Assembly (NCBI GenBank): GCA_963731625.1 | Contig: CAVSWH010000001.1 | Location: 992,001-1,056,000 of the forward strand | Direction of reading: 5' to 3' | Origin: PALSA-555 sp963731625 | GTDB lineage: Bacteria; Actinomycetota; Acidimicrobiia; IMCC26256; PALSA-555 | Length of the DNA: 64,000 nucleotides | Part shown: positions 18,499 through 26,116 of the stretch, in pieces | Layout: each line of letters starts with the position of its first letter | Numbering within the stretch: position 1 is the first letter of the stretch | Position numbers and translations under genes: made by a program | Notes under the pieces: model-generated | Databases searched by the model: none | What the model was told of the DNA's origin: nothing | The model's input: the letters and a program-made list of their open reading frames with translations, nothing else

Positions 18499-18639
18499 TG
18501 CCGTCCTCCCCCCGAGACGCGACGTCGCGCGGTCGCGACGGCCGCAGGGTACTGGCCGGCGCGCTGGCTTGGCCGGCGGACCTGTGGCGAACGACCGACG
18601 TAACCTCCGTTCCGACGTTCACGGGCGAGGAGTCGTGGC

Positions 18640-19542
18640 ATGCGGGTCGGGATCTTCGGTGGCGACGTGGCGAGCGGACCGATCGACGCGCTCGTTGACC
18701 TCGCGCAGCGCGCGGCGGACGACGGGTTCCCGTCGTTCTGGCTGCCGCAGATCTTCGGCGTCGAGGCGCTCGCCGCGCTCGGCATCATCGGCCGTGAGGT
18801 CGGTGGCATCGAGCTCGGCACCGCGGTGATCCCGAGCTACCCGCGCCACCCGGTCGTGCTGGCCCAGCAGGCGCTGACGACCCAGGCGGCGGCCGGCGGC
18901 CGCCTGGTCCTCGGGATCGGGCTGTCGCACCAGCTCGTGATCGAGGGCATGTACGGCTACTCGTACGCCAAGCCGGTGCGTCATCTGCGCGAGTACCTCG
19001 AGGTGCTCGCGCCGCTGGTGCACGGCGAGCCGGCGTCGTTCACCGGCGAGACGCTCGCCGGGCACGCCACGCTCGACGTGAAGGGCGCCACGCCGGTGCC
19101 GGTCCTCGTTGCGGCCCTCGGGCCGAAGATGCTCGAGCTCACCGGACGCGTCGCCGACGGGACGGTCACGTGGATGACCGGGCCCGCGACCATCGCCGCA
19201 CACGTCGTCCCGACGATCGCGGCGGCCGCGTCGGCCGCCGGCCGAACGGCCCCGCGCGTCGTGGTCGGGCTGCCGGTGTGCGTCACGAGCGACACCGACG
19301 CGGCGCGCGAACGCGCCGCACGGAACTTCCAGATGTACGGCCAGCTGCCGTCCTATCGGGCGATGCTCGATCGGGAAGGCGCGGCGGGTCCGGCCGACGT
19401 CGCGGTCGTCGGCAACGAGGAGGGGGTGCGCGCCCAGCTGGAGCACCTCGCCGAGGTCGGCGCGACGGACTTCCTGGCCAACATCTTCGGTTCGGGTGAG
19501 GAGCGCACCCGCACCTGGGCCTTCCTCCGGACGCTCGTCTGA
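18640..19542 (+). CDS. LLM-class (luciferase-like) F420-dependent oxidoreductase
   Basis: The 300-residue TIM-barrel protein has the bacterial luciferase-like fold: MRVGIFGGD, ALVDLAQRAADDGFPSFWLPQ, AAGGRLVLGIGLSH and PVPVLVAALGPKMLELTGRVADG. These resemble actinobacterial F420-dependent enzymes of the TIGR03564 type, though FMN cannot be excluded. GAGGAG lies upstream of its ATG. It is divergent from the phosphoesterase gene, about 140 bp away. The substrate is unknown. Confidence 0.88.
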   Translation: MRVGIFGGDVASGPIDALVDLAQRAADDGFPSFWLPQIFGVEALAALGIIGREVGGIELGTAVIPSYPRHPVVLAQQALTTQAAAGGRLVLGIGLSHQLVIEGMYGYSYAKPVRHLREYLEVLAPLVHGEPASFTGETLAGHATLDVKGATPVPVLVAALGPKMLELTGRVADGTVTWMTGPATIAAHVVPTIAAAASAAGRTAPRVVVGLPVCVTSDTDAARERAARNFQMYGQLPSYRAMLDREGAAGPADVAVVGNEEGVRAQLEHLAEVGATDFLANIFGSGEERTRTWAFLRTLV

Positions 19543-19552
19543 TCGGCGCCCG

Positions 19553-19972
19553 TCAGGGCAGCGTCGTCGGCACCAGGACCTGGGGCAGGTTCGGGCCGCC
19601 GATGCACGTGCAGCAATGGTTCGTGTCGTAGCGGGTCCAGGCCTGGCGCGCCGTGAGGTAGGCGGTGGAGTCGACCCGGGTCGAGCGCATGACCTGCACC
19701 ACGGGCGCGATGTCGTGGGGCGCGAGCGCCGCGACCTGGGTCAGCAGCGGGTCGATCCGGGTCGGGTCGTGACCCCCGTACTGGGTGAGCACCTTCGCGG
19801 TCTGGCAGTAGCTCGTCGCCGAGGCGGCGCGGCTGGCACCGGACCCGACGGTCAGGAGGAGGCCCAGCACGGTGCCGGCGATGGCGACGAGGGCGAGCCC
19901 GCCCGCCCAGCGCACCCGCCGGGACGGCCGGGCCCACCCGCGCCTCGGGGCGGGGCCCTCGGCGGGGGGCAT
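19553..19972 (-). CDS. Hypothetical membrane-anchored or secreted protein
   Basis: The 139-residue protein has a basic N-terminus and one hydrophobic segment (WAGGLALVAIAGTVLGLLLTV at about 27-47), followed by an exported domain of about 90 residues. That domain holds SYCQTAKVLTQYGG and a terminal cysteine pair and single cysteine (CCTC), which may bind metal or form disulfides. I do not recognise the family. It is convergent with the oxidoreductase gene, 10 bp apart. The start is uncertain because a GTG at about residue 20 would also work. Confidence 0.6.
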   Translation of the reverse strand: MPPAEGPAPRRGWARPSRRVRWAGGLALVAIAGTVLGLLLTVGSGASRAASATSYCQTAKVLTQYGGHDPTRIDPLLTQVAALAPHDIAPVVQVMRSTRVDSTAYLTARQAWTRYDTNHCCTCIGGPNLPQVLVPTTLP

Positions 19973-20077
19973 GCCGTCATTGTGCTCCGGGGCCGCCCCG
20001 GGCGGCCCCGGAGCTGTTGACCCGACATTCGCGCTGCATTTACACGGGTTTCACGATCGGATGTGCAGAGTGCAGGC

Positions 20078-21133
20078 ATGGCCGCCGTCTTCGCCTCGCC
20101 CCGCCGCCGCCGGCTCCTGCGCTGGGTCCTGGCCCTCACGCTGGCGGGGCTGCTCGGCTACGTCGCCGTCGCGCTGATCTCGGGGTTCGCCGACGGCGCC
20201 TCGGCGATCGCCGACGCCGACCCCGGCTGGCTCCTCGTCGCCCTTGCGGTGGAGGCCGTCGCCTACCTCCTCCTCACCGCCCAGCTGCACCGCCTGATCG
20301 GCCCGGACGTCAAGCTCGGCCGGCGCAGCGCCGTCCGCCTCGCCATGATCCTGTGCGGGTTCGGCTGCGTCACCCCGGCGTCCCCGGCGGAGGGGATGGT
20401 GATCACCGGGGCCGAGCTGCACCGGCGCGGGATGCCCGTCCGCCGGGCCACGGTGACGCTCGGCATGGCCGAGTTCATCAGCGCGCTGGCGATGGTCTGC
20501 CTCGCCGCGGTGAACGTCCTCTTCGCCGCGTCGCAGTCGCACCTCCCGAGCGGCGACGCGCTGCCCCTCATCGTCGCGGCGCTGCTCCTGCTGCTCGGCA
20601 CCGCGGCCGTCGACTACTTCACCCAGCGGCGATCGACCGCCGAGCGGCTCTCCGTGATCCTCGGCGGGCTGTGCTGCTGGCGTCCCCGCCACTCTGTCGA
20701 GGACCGGCGGGCGGCGGGCGCCGCCTGGCACGCCGACGCGAGCGCCGTGCTCGGGTCGCGTCGCAACCGGGTGCTGCTCCTCGCGCTGTCGGCCGCCGCG
20801 TGGCTCGCCGACGTTGTGTGCCTCTACGTCGCCCTCGCCTCGGTCGGCATCTCGCTGCCCTTCGACGTGGTGTGCCTCGCGTACACGGTCGGCGTCCTCG
20901 TCACACTTGTGCCGCTGCTCCCCGCGGGGCTCGGCCTGGTCGAGACGGCGGTGCCCCTTGTGCTCCACGGGTTCGGCGCCCCGCTCACCGCGGCCGTCGC
21001 GGGCGTGCTCGCCTACCGCTGCGTCAGCACGCTCCTCCCCGCGGCCGTGGGGATGGCCTGCATCCCGGGTCTTGCCGCGGCGCGGCGTCGCGCATCGGTC
21101 GCCACCGCGACCGCGCTCCCGGCCACGACCTGA
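20078..21133 (+). CDS. YbhN/UPF0104-type integral membrane protein (LPG synthase transmembrane-region family)
   Basis: The protein of 351 residues has about eight predicted membrane helices and resembles the flippase-like transmembrane part of lysylphosphatidylglycerol synthases. Visible features are a first helix LRWVLALTLAGLLGYVAVAL, a CVTPASPAEGMVITGAELHRRG loop and a late helix segment LVPLLPAGLGLVETAVPLVL typical of UPF0104. No aminoacyl-transferase domain is attached. The ATG at 20078 is preferred over a GTG at 20063. A role in moving lipids is possible but unproven. Confidence 0.8.
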   Translation: MAAVFASPRRRRLLRWVLALTLAGLLGYVAVALISGFADGASAIADADPGWLLVALAVEAVAYLLLTAQLHRLIGPDVKLGRRSAVRLAMILCGFGCVTPASPAEGMVITGAELHRRGMPVRRATVTLGMAEFISALAMVCLAAVNVLFAASQSHLPSGDALPLIVAALLLLLGTAAVDYFTQRRSTAERLSVILGGLCCWRPRHSVEDRRAAGAAWHADASAVLGSRRNRVLLLALSAAAWLADVVCLYVALASVGISLPFDVVCLAYTVGVLVTLVPLLPAGLGLVETAVPLVLHGFGAPLTAAVAGVLAYRCVSTLLPAAVGMACIPGLAAARRRASVATATALPATT

Positions 21134-21136
21134 CCC

Positions 21137-21153
21137 GCGCGCGTCACGCGCGC
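21137..21153. terminator. GC hairpin between convergent genes
   Basis: GCGCGCG, loop TCA, CGCGCGC forms a perfect 7-bp stem. It sits exactly between the stop of the UPF0104-type gene and the convergent VirB4-like gene, whose stop codon is the loop. There is no T-tract on either side, so it is only a candidate bidirectional terminator or RNA-end stabiliser. Confidence 0.35.
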
Positions 21154-22445
21154 ATCCGGCTGTCCGTGTCGCACATGTCGGTCTCGCCCGGGCCGACGAC
21201 GTGCTGCACGACCGCCGTCCGGGCCCCGACCTTCCAGAGGGCACGGCCCCGGACGAGGCGGCCGAGGACCTCCGTCTCGCGGGGGTTCAGGCCGAGCAGC
21301 GCCCGTGCCTCGGCGAGCTGGTCGCTCGCCTGGCGGAACAGGACGCGCGTCTGGGTGTCGGCGAGCAGGCCCATGGACACCTTCGCGGTGGTGGTGCCGT
21401 CGTCGGCCTGGGCCCGCAGGTCCGAGAGCCGGTGCACGACCGCGAGGTTCGCGACGCCGTAGTCGCGGCACAGCTTCCAGCACGCCTGGAGGTACCGGGT
21501 GGTGCGCTCGGAACCGAGGAGCCGCCACGCCTCGTCGAGCACCTGGATCCTCGGCACCCCGTCGCGACGGGCGAGCATCGTCTGGAGCCACGCGGTGGCG
21601 GCGAGGAGCACCAGGCGCAGCGCCTCGTCGTCGTGGTGGACGACCGAGAGGTCCAGCACGAACCCGCGCTCGAGCTCAGCGCGGGGGACGGTCGTCGCGC
21701 CGTCGAACATGCCGCGCAGCGAGCGCTCGAGCAGCTTCTCGAGGGCGTAGACGAGCGGGTCGAGGGCACGCGCGAGCGCGTCGCGCTCGAGGCGCGACCG
21801 ATCGACCATGTGCGGCGTCGGCTGCGCGAGCAGCCGGCCGAGGTCGAGGAGCGTCGGTGCGCCGCCGCCGGTCTCGAGGGACTGCACGGCCCAGCCGAGG
21901 ACCGCGTCCTCGAGCGGGCTCAGCTCGCGGCGCAGCACCTGCCCGAGCAGCGCGGCGACGAGGTCGGTGCGGCGGCGCAGCCGCTCGTCTCGGTCCTCGT
22001 CGCTCGCGACCGGGCCGGCGTCGAGCGGGTTGAGCCGCGTGACCCCACCCGGATAGAGGCGGACGACCGGCAGGTCGAGCCGCGCGGCGAGGCCCAGGTA
22101 CTCGCCCTTCGGGTCGGCGACGGCGAGCCACCGACCCGGCGCGCGCCCGCCGGACCGGGCGTCGCGTGGCGGGCCGTACACCGACCGCGTGCGGGCCAGG
22201 TAGGTCTTGACGAACGTCGACTTGCCCGTGCCGGGCTCACCCGCGACGAGGAGGTTCGGGTTCGTGACGAGCCCGGCGCGGTAGGCCTCGAAGGCGTCGA
22301 ACGCGAACCCGCCGCCCCCGGTGAGCAGGTTCGTGCCGAGGTAGACGCCGCGCGCGCCGAGCCCGCGCTCCGCCTGGAACGGGTAGAGCGAGCAGAGATG
22401 CGCCGTGGTCGACCGGTGCAGCGGGACCCGCAGCGTCCGCCTCAC
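21144..22445 (-). CDS. VirB4-like type IV secretion ATPase
   Basis: The 433-residue ATPase has Walker A GEPGTGKST at residues 70-77, preceded by LTGGGGFAFDAFEAYRAGLVTNPN as in VirB4/TraC-type proteins of the SCO6880 loci. VADPKGEYLGLA follows, and IQVLDEAWRLLGSERTTRYL is the Walker B region. RVLFRQASDQLAEA is a late conserved segment. It would power assembly of, or transport by, a membrane complex. The GTG at 22445 is chosen because it overlaps the upstream stop (GTGA). It is the last gene of a six-gene unit. Confidence 0.88.
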   Translation of the reverse strand: MRRTLRVPLHRSTTAHLCSLYPFQAERGLGARGVYLGTNLLTGGGGFAFDAFEAYRAGLVTNPNLLVAGEPGTGKSTFVKTYLARTRSVYGPPRDARSGGRAPGRWLAVADPKGEYLGLAARLDLPVVRLYPGGVTRLNPLDAGPVASDEDRDERLRRRTDLVAALLGQVLRRELSPLEDAVLGWAVQSLETGGGAPTLLDLGRLLAQPTPHMVDRSRLERDALARALDPLVYALEKLLERSLRGMFDGATTVPRAELERGFVLDLSVVHHDDEALRLVLLAATAWLQTMLARRDGVPRIQVLDEAWRLLGSERTTRYLQACWKLCRDYGVANLAVVHRLSDLRAQADDGTTTAKVSMGLLADTQTRVLFRQASDQLAEARALLGLNPRETEVLGRLVRGRALWKVGARTAVVQHVVGPGETDMCDTDSRMRA

Positions 22446-23932
22446 CGACGACCCCGCCCGGTCGGCACGCGCCCGACGGGGAGCGCGACGGCGACACCGA
22501 GGTCGTGCTGCCCGTCGAGCGCGCGCAGCTCGACGCCGCACTGGGCCGCGACCTGCTCCCAGTCGGCCGACTGCTCGTCGAGCGAGGCCTGATCGAAGGC
22601 CGTCACCGTGAGGAACCCGGCGTAGCGGAGCTCGGCGTAGCCGGCGACGAGCTCCGCTTCGCGGGCGAGGACCTCGGACTCGGCGCGCCGGTGCTGGGCC
22701 CGGACCCGGAACCCGCGCTTCACGCGCTCCTCCTCGTCGGAGCTCAGCCGGGTGACCTCACGGTCGATCGCTCGGCGTGAGCGGGTGGGCGGCACGGGCT
22801 CGTGCACGACGGTGACGGTGCGGATCCCGCCCGGGTGCAGCAGCAGCGTCGCGAGCCAGTCCGCCGGCATCTCGAGGCGCGGCCAGTCGGCGATCCAGAA
22901 GCAGCGGTGCAGCGCCTGATCGATCCGCACCTGGCGCCACCCGACCTCGACCGCGAGCGGCGCCAGGTTGTGCGGCGCGACGACGCGCGCGCGCTCGGCG
23001 AGACGCTGGCGACGGGTGGCAAGGCGCGACGCGGCGGACGGGTCGGCGCGGAGCCGCACGGCGATCGCCAGCTCGCCGGCACCGAGCGGCGGCTCCACGC
23101 CCAGCCCGGCGTGCTCCGCGCGGTCGATGAACAGCTCGACCTCGTCAAGCAAGGTGTCGACGGCGGGATCCGAGCCGGTGCCGCGCGTGCGGCGCTGGTC
23201 GACCGTGAGGGTGATGAGCGTCTCGTGCGCGATCGTGAGCGGGCCGGCGCGTCCGACGAGCTCGACGTAGTCCTGGGCGTGGAGGGCGGCGCCGCGCTCG
23301 CCGTGCTCGTCCCGCACGAAGCGCAGATGCTCCTCGAGGGACGCAGGCGCCGCCCATTCCGACCACGTCACCCGGGTGACCGACCCGCGCTCGCGGCAGA
23401 AGCCGGCGAGCGCGGCACCCCAGCTGTCGAGCACGCGGGCCTGGTCGTCGTGCTCGAGCAGCGCGAACGCGTCACCGTGCACGCGCACGGTCGCGCTGAG
23501 CAGCTGGGCGTGCGTGTCGACGACGAGCCCGACGCCGCTGGCGCGCGGTGTGCGGGGACGGCCGGCGGGACGCTCCTGCACCATCAGCCCCTCGAGGAAG
23601 GGCGGCAGGTCCGGTGCCGTCATGTCGCCGCCGAGCAGTGGGACCCGGGCCGCCCAGCGATGTCGTCGGCTCGAGCGCAGGCTCGCCCACCCGAGCAGCG
23701 GCGCGATCCACTCGTGGGCGGCGCGACCGTCGTAGCGGGCGAACGCGGCGACGGCCGCCACGGCGAGCGGTGTCGCCGCGAGCGGGGCCGAGGCGGTCGC
23801 CTTGAGGGTGAGGCCGGCGGCGAGGAGCCCGGCCCCGAGCACCAGGCACGGGACCGCGCCGAGTCCGAGGAGCCAGCCCGACCGGTCGAGCGGGCCGAAC
23901 CGGTAGCGGCGCGGCGCGTCGACGGCGGTCAC
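22442..23932 (-). CDS. SCO6880-family type IV secretion-associated membrane protein
   Basis: The 496-residue protein starts with YRFGPLDRSGWLLGLG and two membrane helices (about 17-40 and 48-65), then a large cytoplasmic region. WIAPLLGWASLRSSRRHRWAARVPLL and AHETLITLTVD are typical of the SCO6880 family found beside VirB4 genes in actinobacteria. The fused VirB4-N-like region suggests that SCO6880 and the next gene together form a split VirB4-type component. The GTG at 23932 overlaps the previous stop by 4 bp, and the same coupling links it to the ATPase gene. Its function is not established. Confidence 0.85.
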   Translation of the reverse strand: MTAVDAPRRYRFGPLDRSGWLLGLGAVPCLVLGAGLLAAGLTLKATASAPLAATPLAVAAVAAFARYDGRAAHEWIAPLLGWASLRSSRRHRWAARVPLLGGDMTAPDLPPFLEGLMVQERPAGRPRTPRASGVGLVVDTHAQLLSATVRVHGDAFALLEHDDQARVLDSWGAALAGFCRERGSVTRVTWSEWAAPASLEEHLRFVRDEHGERGAALHAQDYVELVGRAGPLTIAHETLITLTVDQRRTRGTGSDPAVDTLLDEVELFIDRAEHAGLGVEPPLGAGELAIAVRLRADPSAASRLATRRQRLAERARVVAPHNLAPLAVEVGWRQVRIDQALHRCFWIADWPRLEMPADWLATLLLHPGGIRTVTVVHEPVPPTRSRRAIDREVTRLSSDEEERVKRGFRVRAQHRRAESEVLAREAELVAGYAELRYAGFLTVTAFDQASLDEQSADWEQVAAQCGVELRALDGQHDLGVAVALPVGRVPTGRGRR

Positions 23933-25113
23933 GGCGCCGCGTCGTCGCCGGCGGCGTCGTCGCCCCGGGGCCGGGTCGTCCGCGGCGGGTGCGGCAGCGC
24001 GCGGCGCCCGGCCCGGTCGGGCGTCCGGTCGGGTGTGCGCGCGCGACCCGTCGTGGCGGCCCCGGCTGGCGCGGCGATCGGAGTCGCGGCCGGTCCGGCC
24101 GCCGAGGGGGCGGCGGCCTGCGCGACGCCGGCCAGGCGGGTGACGGTCATCGCCGAGAGGAGCGCGGTCTGCGTCGCGCGTGCCGGCGCGCGGGAGATGC
24201 CGCGAGCGACGGTCGCGGCCTCGACCGCGGGGAAGAGCCGCAGGATGACGAACGGGGCGAACGCGGCGAGGAGGAACATGATCGTGCCGGTCAGCAGGGT
24301 GCCGAGCTGCGCTTCGGCCCGCGGCACCGTCGCACTGCCGGTCGGGCTCGCGGCGAGCGCCGATGCGGCGACGGCGAGCGTGATCGCGATCACGACCTTC
24401 GAGAGCACGAGCGCGACCACGAGCTCGGCGAGCCGGTGCAGGATGCGTCGGGCGCTCGGCCAGACGAACGCGGCGTACGCGAGCGGGCTCAGGGCGAGCA
24501 GCACGTAGAGCAGCGACGCGCGCACGAGGAGCTCGACCCACAGGAGGAACGCCGCGAGGACGGCGACGAGCCCGAGCAGGAAGACCACGAAGCTGGGCTG
24601 CCCGCTGAACGCCGACGCCTGCCCGATCGTGTGGAGCACAGCCGTCGCGTGGGCGCCCGCGTCGGTGCCGCGCAGGATCTGCTGCGACAGCTCGTCGGCC
24701 GCACCGAGCAGCACCTGCACGACGCCGATGGTCGCGACGATCCCGAAGATCGCGAGCGGGATGTCACGGGCAAGTCGCGCGAGGAGCGCCGCGCCCTCGC
24801 CGATCAGCAGGGCGTGCACCACGCTCAGCAGGACGCAGAGCAGCAGCAGGGTGAGTGCGAGCCCGGCGACGACCCCGTAGGGAGAGTGGGCGCCGCTGCC
24901 GATCGGTCCGCCGGCGAACCACGCGCTCGCGAGGTCGGGCGTGGACGCCCGGTCGAAGAAGGTCAGGACGGCGTTCACGAACCAGCTGAGCGAGTCGACG
25001 ACCCAGCTGACGAGGCCCTGGACGATCTGGTCCCAGGCGGCGGAGGTGGCGTGGCCGACGGTCTGGTCCCAGATCCAGCCGAGGCCGCCGAGAATCCCGT
25101 CGAGGAGGCCCAC
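23929..25113 (-). CDS. VirB6/TrbL-like polytopic membrane protein
   Basis: The 394-residue protein begins with an amphipathic Trp-rich segment (GLLDGILGGLGWIWDQTVGH), then six or seven membrane helices between about residues 75 and 300. The central LLWVELLVRASLLYVLLALSPLAYAAFVWP is the hallmark segment of VirB6/TrbL-type channel subunits. The C-terminal 100 residues are Ala/Pro/Arg-rich and probably disordered. It should form the inner-membrane core of the secretion-like complex. It overlaps SCO6880 by 4 bp. Confidence 0.85.
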   Translation of the reverse strand: MGLLDGILGGLGWIWDQTVGHATSAAWDQIVQGLVSWVVDSLSWFVNAVLTFFDRASTPDLASAWFAGGPIGSGAHSPYGVVAGLALTLLLLCVLLSVVHALLIGEGAALLARLARDIPLAIFGIVATIGVVQVLLGAADELSQQILRGTDAGAHATAVLHTIGQASAFSGQPSFVVFLLGLVAVLAAFLLWVELLVRASLLYVLLALSPLAYAAFVWPSARRILHRLAELVVALVLSKVVIAITLAVAASALAASPTGSATVPRAEAQLGTLLTGTIMFLLAAFAPFVILRLFPAVEAATVARGISRAPARATQTALLSAMTVTRLAGVAQAAAPSAAGPAATPIAAPAGAATTGRARTPDRTPDRAGRRALPHPPRTTRPRGDDAAGDDAAP

Positions 25114-25116
25114 GGG

Positions 25117-25806
25117 TCAGAACGGGTCCGGGCCGGGATAGCGGGTGAACCCGGCGAGCGCGAGGCGCAGCTGGTCGGGCGTGGAGGCGGTCTCGGACGG
25201 ATGCCCGAGCGGCGTGGGCCCGGGCGTCTGAATCTCCGACCAGATCCGCCAGTCCCCCGTCTGCCACACGAGGTCGTAGGCGTCGGTCGTCCATTCGGCG
25301 AGCGGCGCCGTGAGCCCGCTGATGGAGAGGATGCCGACCCGCCAGACGCTCACGAGGGCTCGGCTCGAGGTGTACGCGTCGAGGCGGGTGGCGAGCACGG
25401 CGACATCCCAGGTGAGGGGTCCGGCGCCGCGTGCCGCGACTCCGTCGAGCTCGGCGAGCTCTTGGGTCTGCTCGGTCACGTAGGCGTCGGCCGCGCCGGG
25501 GGCGGCCATGGCGCGGAGCGCGGCGGCGCGCGCGTCGGGCGGCATGTCGAAGAGGCGCTGGCCTTGGCGGATGTCGGTCGTCGCGGCGGCGACCGCGCCG
25601 GCGCGGCTGTCCGCGAACCCGGCGGGGATCGGGGCGTCCGTGCGGGGGCCCGGGTCCGCGGCGGCAGGTGCCGCGGGGCGCGGCGTCGCGGGCGGTCGCG
25701 TCACCAGCCCACGTGCGCCGGCGCCGATCAGTGCGGCGCCGAGGATCGACACGGTGAGCGTCCGGGCCCGCACGTGCACCGTGGCGGCGTCAGGTCCTCG
25801 ACGCAT
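25117..25806 (-). CDS. Secretion-locus membrane-anchored protein, possibly NTF2/VirB8-like
   Basis: The protein of up to 229 residues has one N-terminal membrane helix (about 16-34), a Pro/Ala linker, and an exported domain ending in DAYDLVWQTGDWRIWSEIQ followed by TPGPTP. The DWRI strand near the C-terminus resembles NTF2-like domains of VirB8/TcpC-type periplasmic subunits, so a scaffold role is likely, but the assignment is weak. The ATG at 25806 overlaps the upstream gene by 17 bp; a GTG at 25779 is an alternative start. It is followed 4 bp later by the TrbL-like gene. Confidence 0.7.
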   Translation of the reverse strand: MRRGPDAATVHVRARTLTVSILGAALIGAGARGLVTRPPATPRPAAPAAADPGPRTDAPIPAGFADSRAGAVAAATTDIRQGQRLFDMPPDARAAALRAMAAPGAADAYVTEQTQELAELDGVAARGAGPLTWDVAVLATRLDAYTSSRALVSVWRVGILSISGLTAPLAEWTTDAYDLVWQTGDWRIWSEIQTPGPTPLGHPSETASTPDQLRLALAGFTRYPGPDPF

Positions 25807-26092
25807 TGAAGATCAGGTTGATGACGCTGGGCGCGAGCCCGGTGATGGCCGCGCCGACGGCGCCGCCCAGGACCAGATGCTTGCCGCGCGACGCACCGAG
25901 GTAGTTGCCGACCTGCTGGGACATCCCGAACATGGCCGCCCCGATCAGCATCGCGGCGAGGCTGCCCCACAGCCCGACCTGCGCGGTCCAGTCGATCAGC
26001 CGCTGGACGAACCCCGCACCGGGCAGGCCGTTGGCGGACGGGCTGGCGTTCACGCTGTCGGCGAGCATGCGGGCGATGACGGACCAGTGCAT
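25790..26092 (-). CDS. VirB2-like small membrane protein of the secretion locus
   Basis: The 100-residue protein has two membrane helices: LWGSLAAMLIGAAMFGMSQQ at about 44-64 and GGAVGAAITGLAPSVINLIF at about 75-96. The order of helices, the small size and the place before the TrbL-like gene fit a VirB2/TrbC pilin-type subunit. GGGAGGAGCGTC lies before the ATG, a strong ribosome-binding site suggesting high expression. There is no obvious signal peptide cleavage site, so the pilin comparison is structural inference. Confidence 0.7.
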   Translation of the reverse strand: MHWSVIARMLADSVNASPSANGLPGAGFVQRLIDWTAQVGLWGSLAAMLIGAAMFGMSQQVGNYLGASRGKHLVLGGAVGAAITGLAPSVINLIFNASRT

Positions 26093-26116
26093 GACGCTCC
26101 TCCCTCGTCGTGGATG

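Noticed and set aside
24000..25800. Long plus-strand frame of about 600 codons opposite the TrbL-like and NTF2-like genes
   Set aside because: The translation is low-complexity Arg/Glu/Gly-rich with no motifs, while the minus strand shows membrane helices and 4-bp overlaps typical of real genes.
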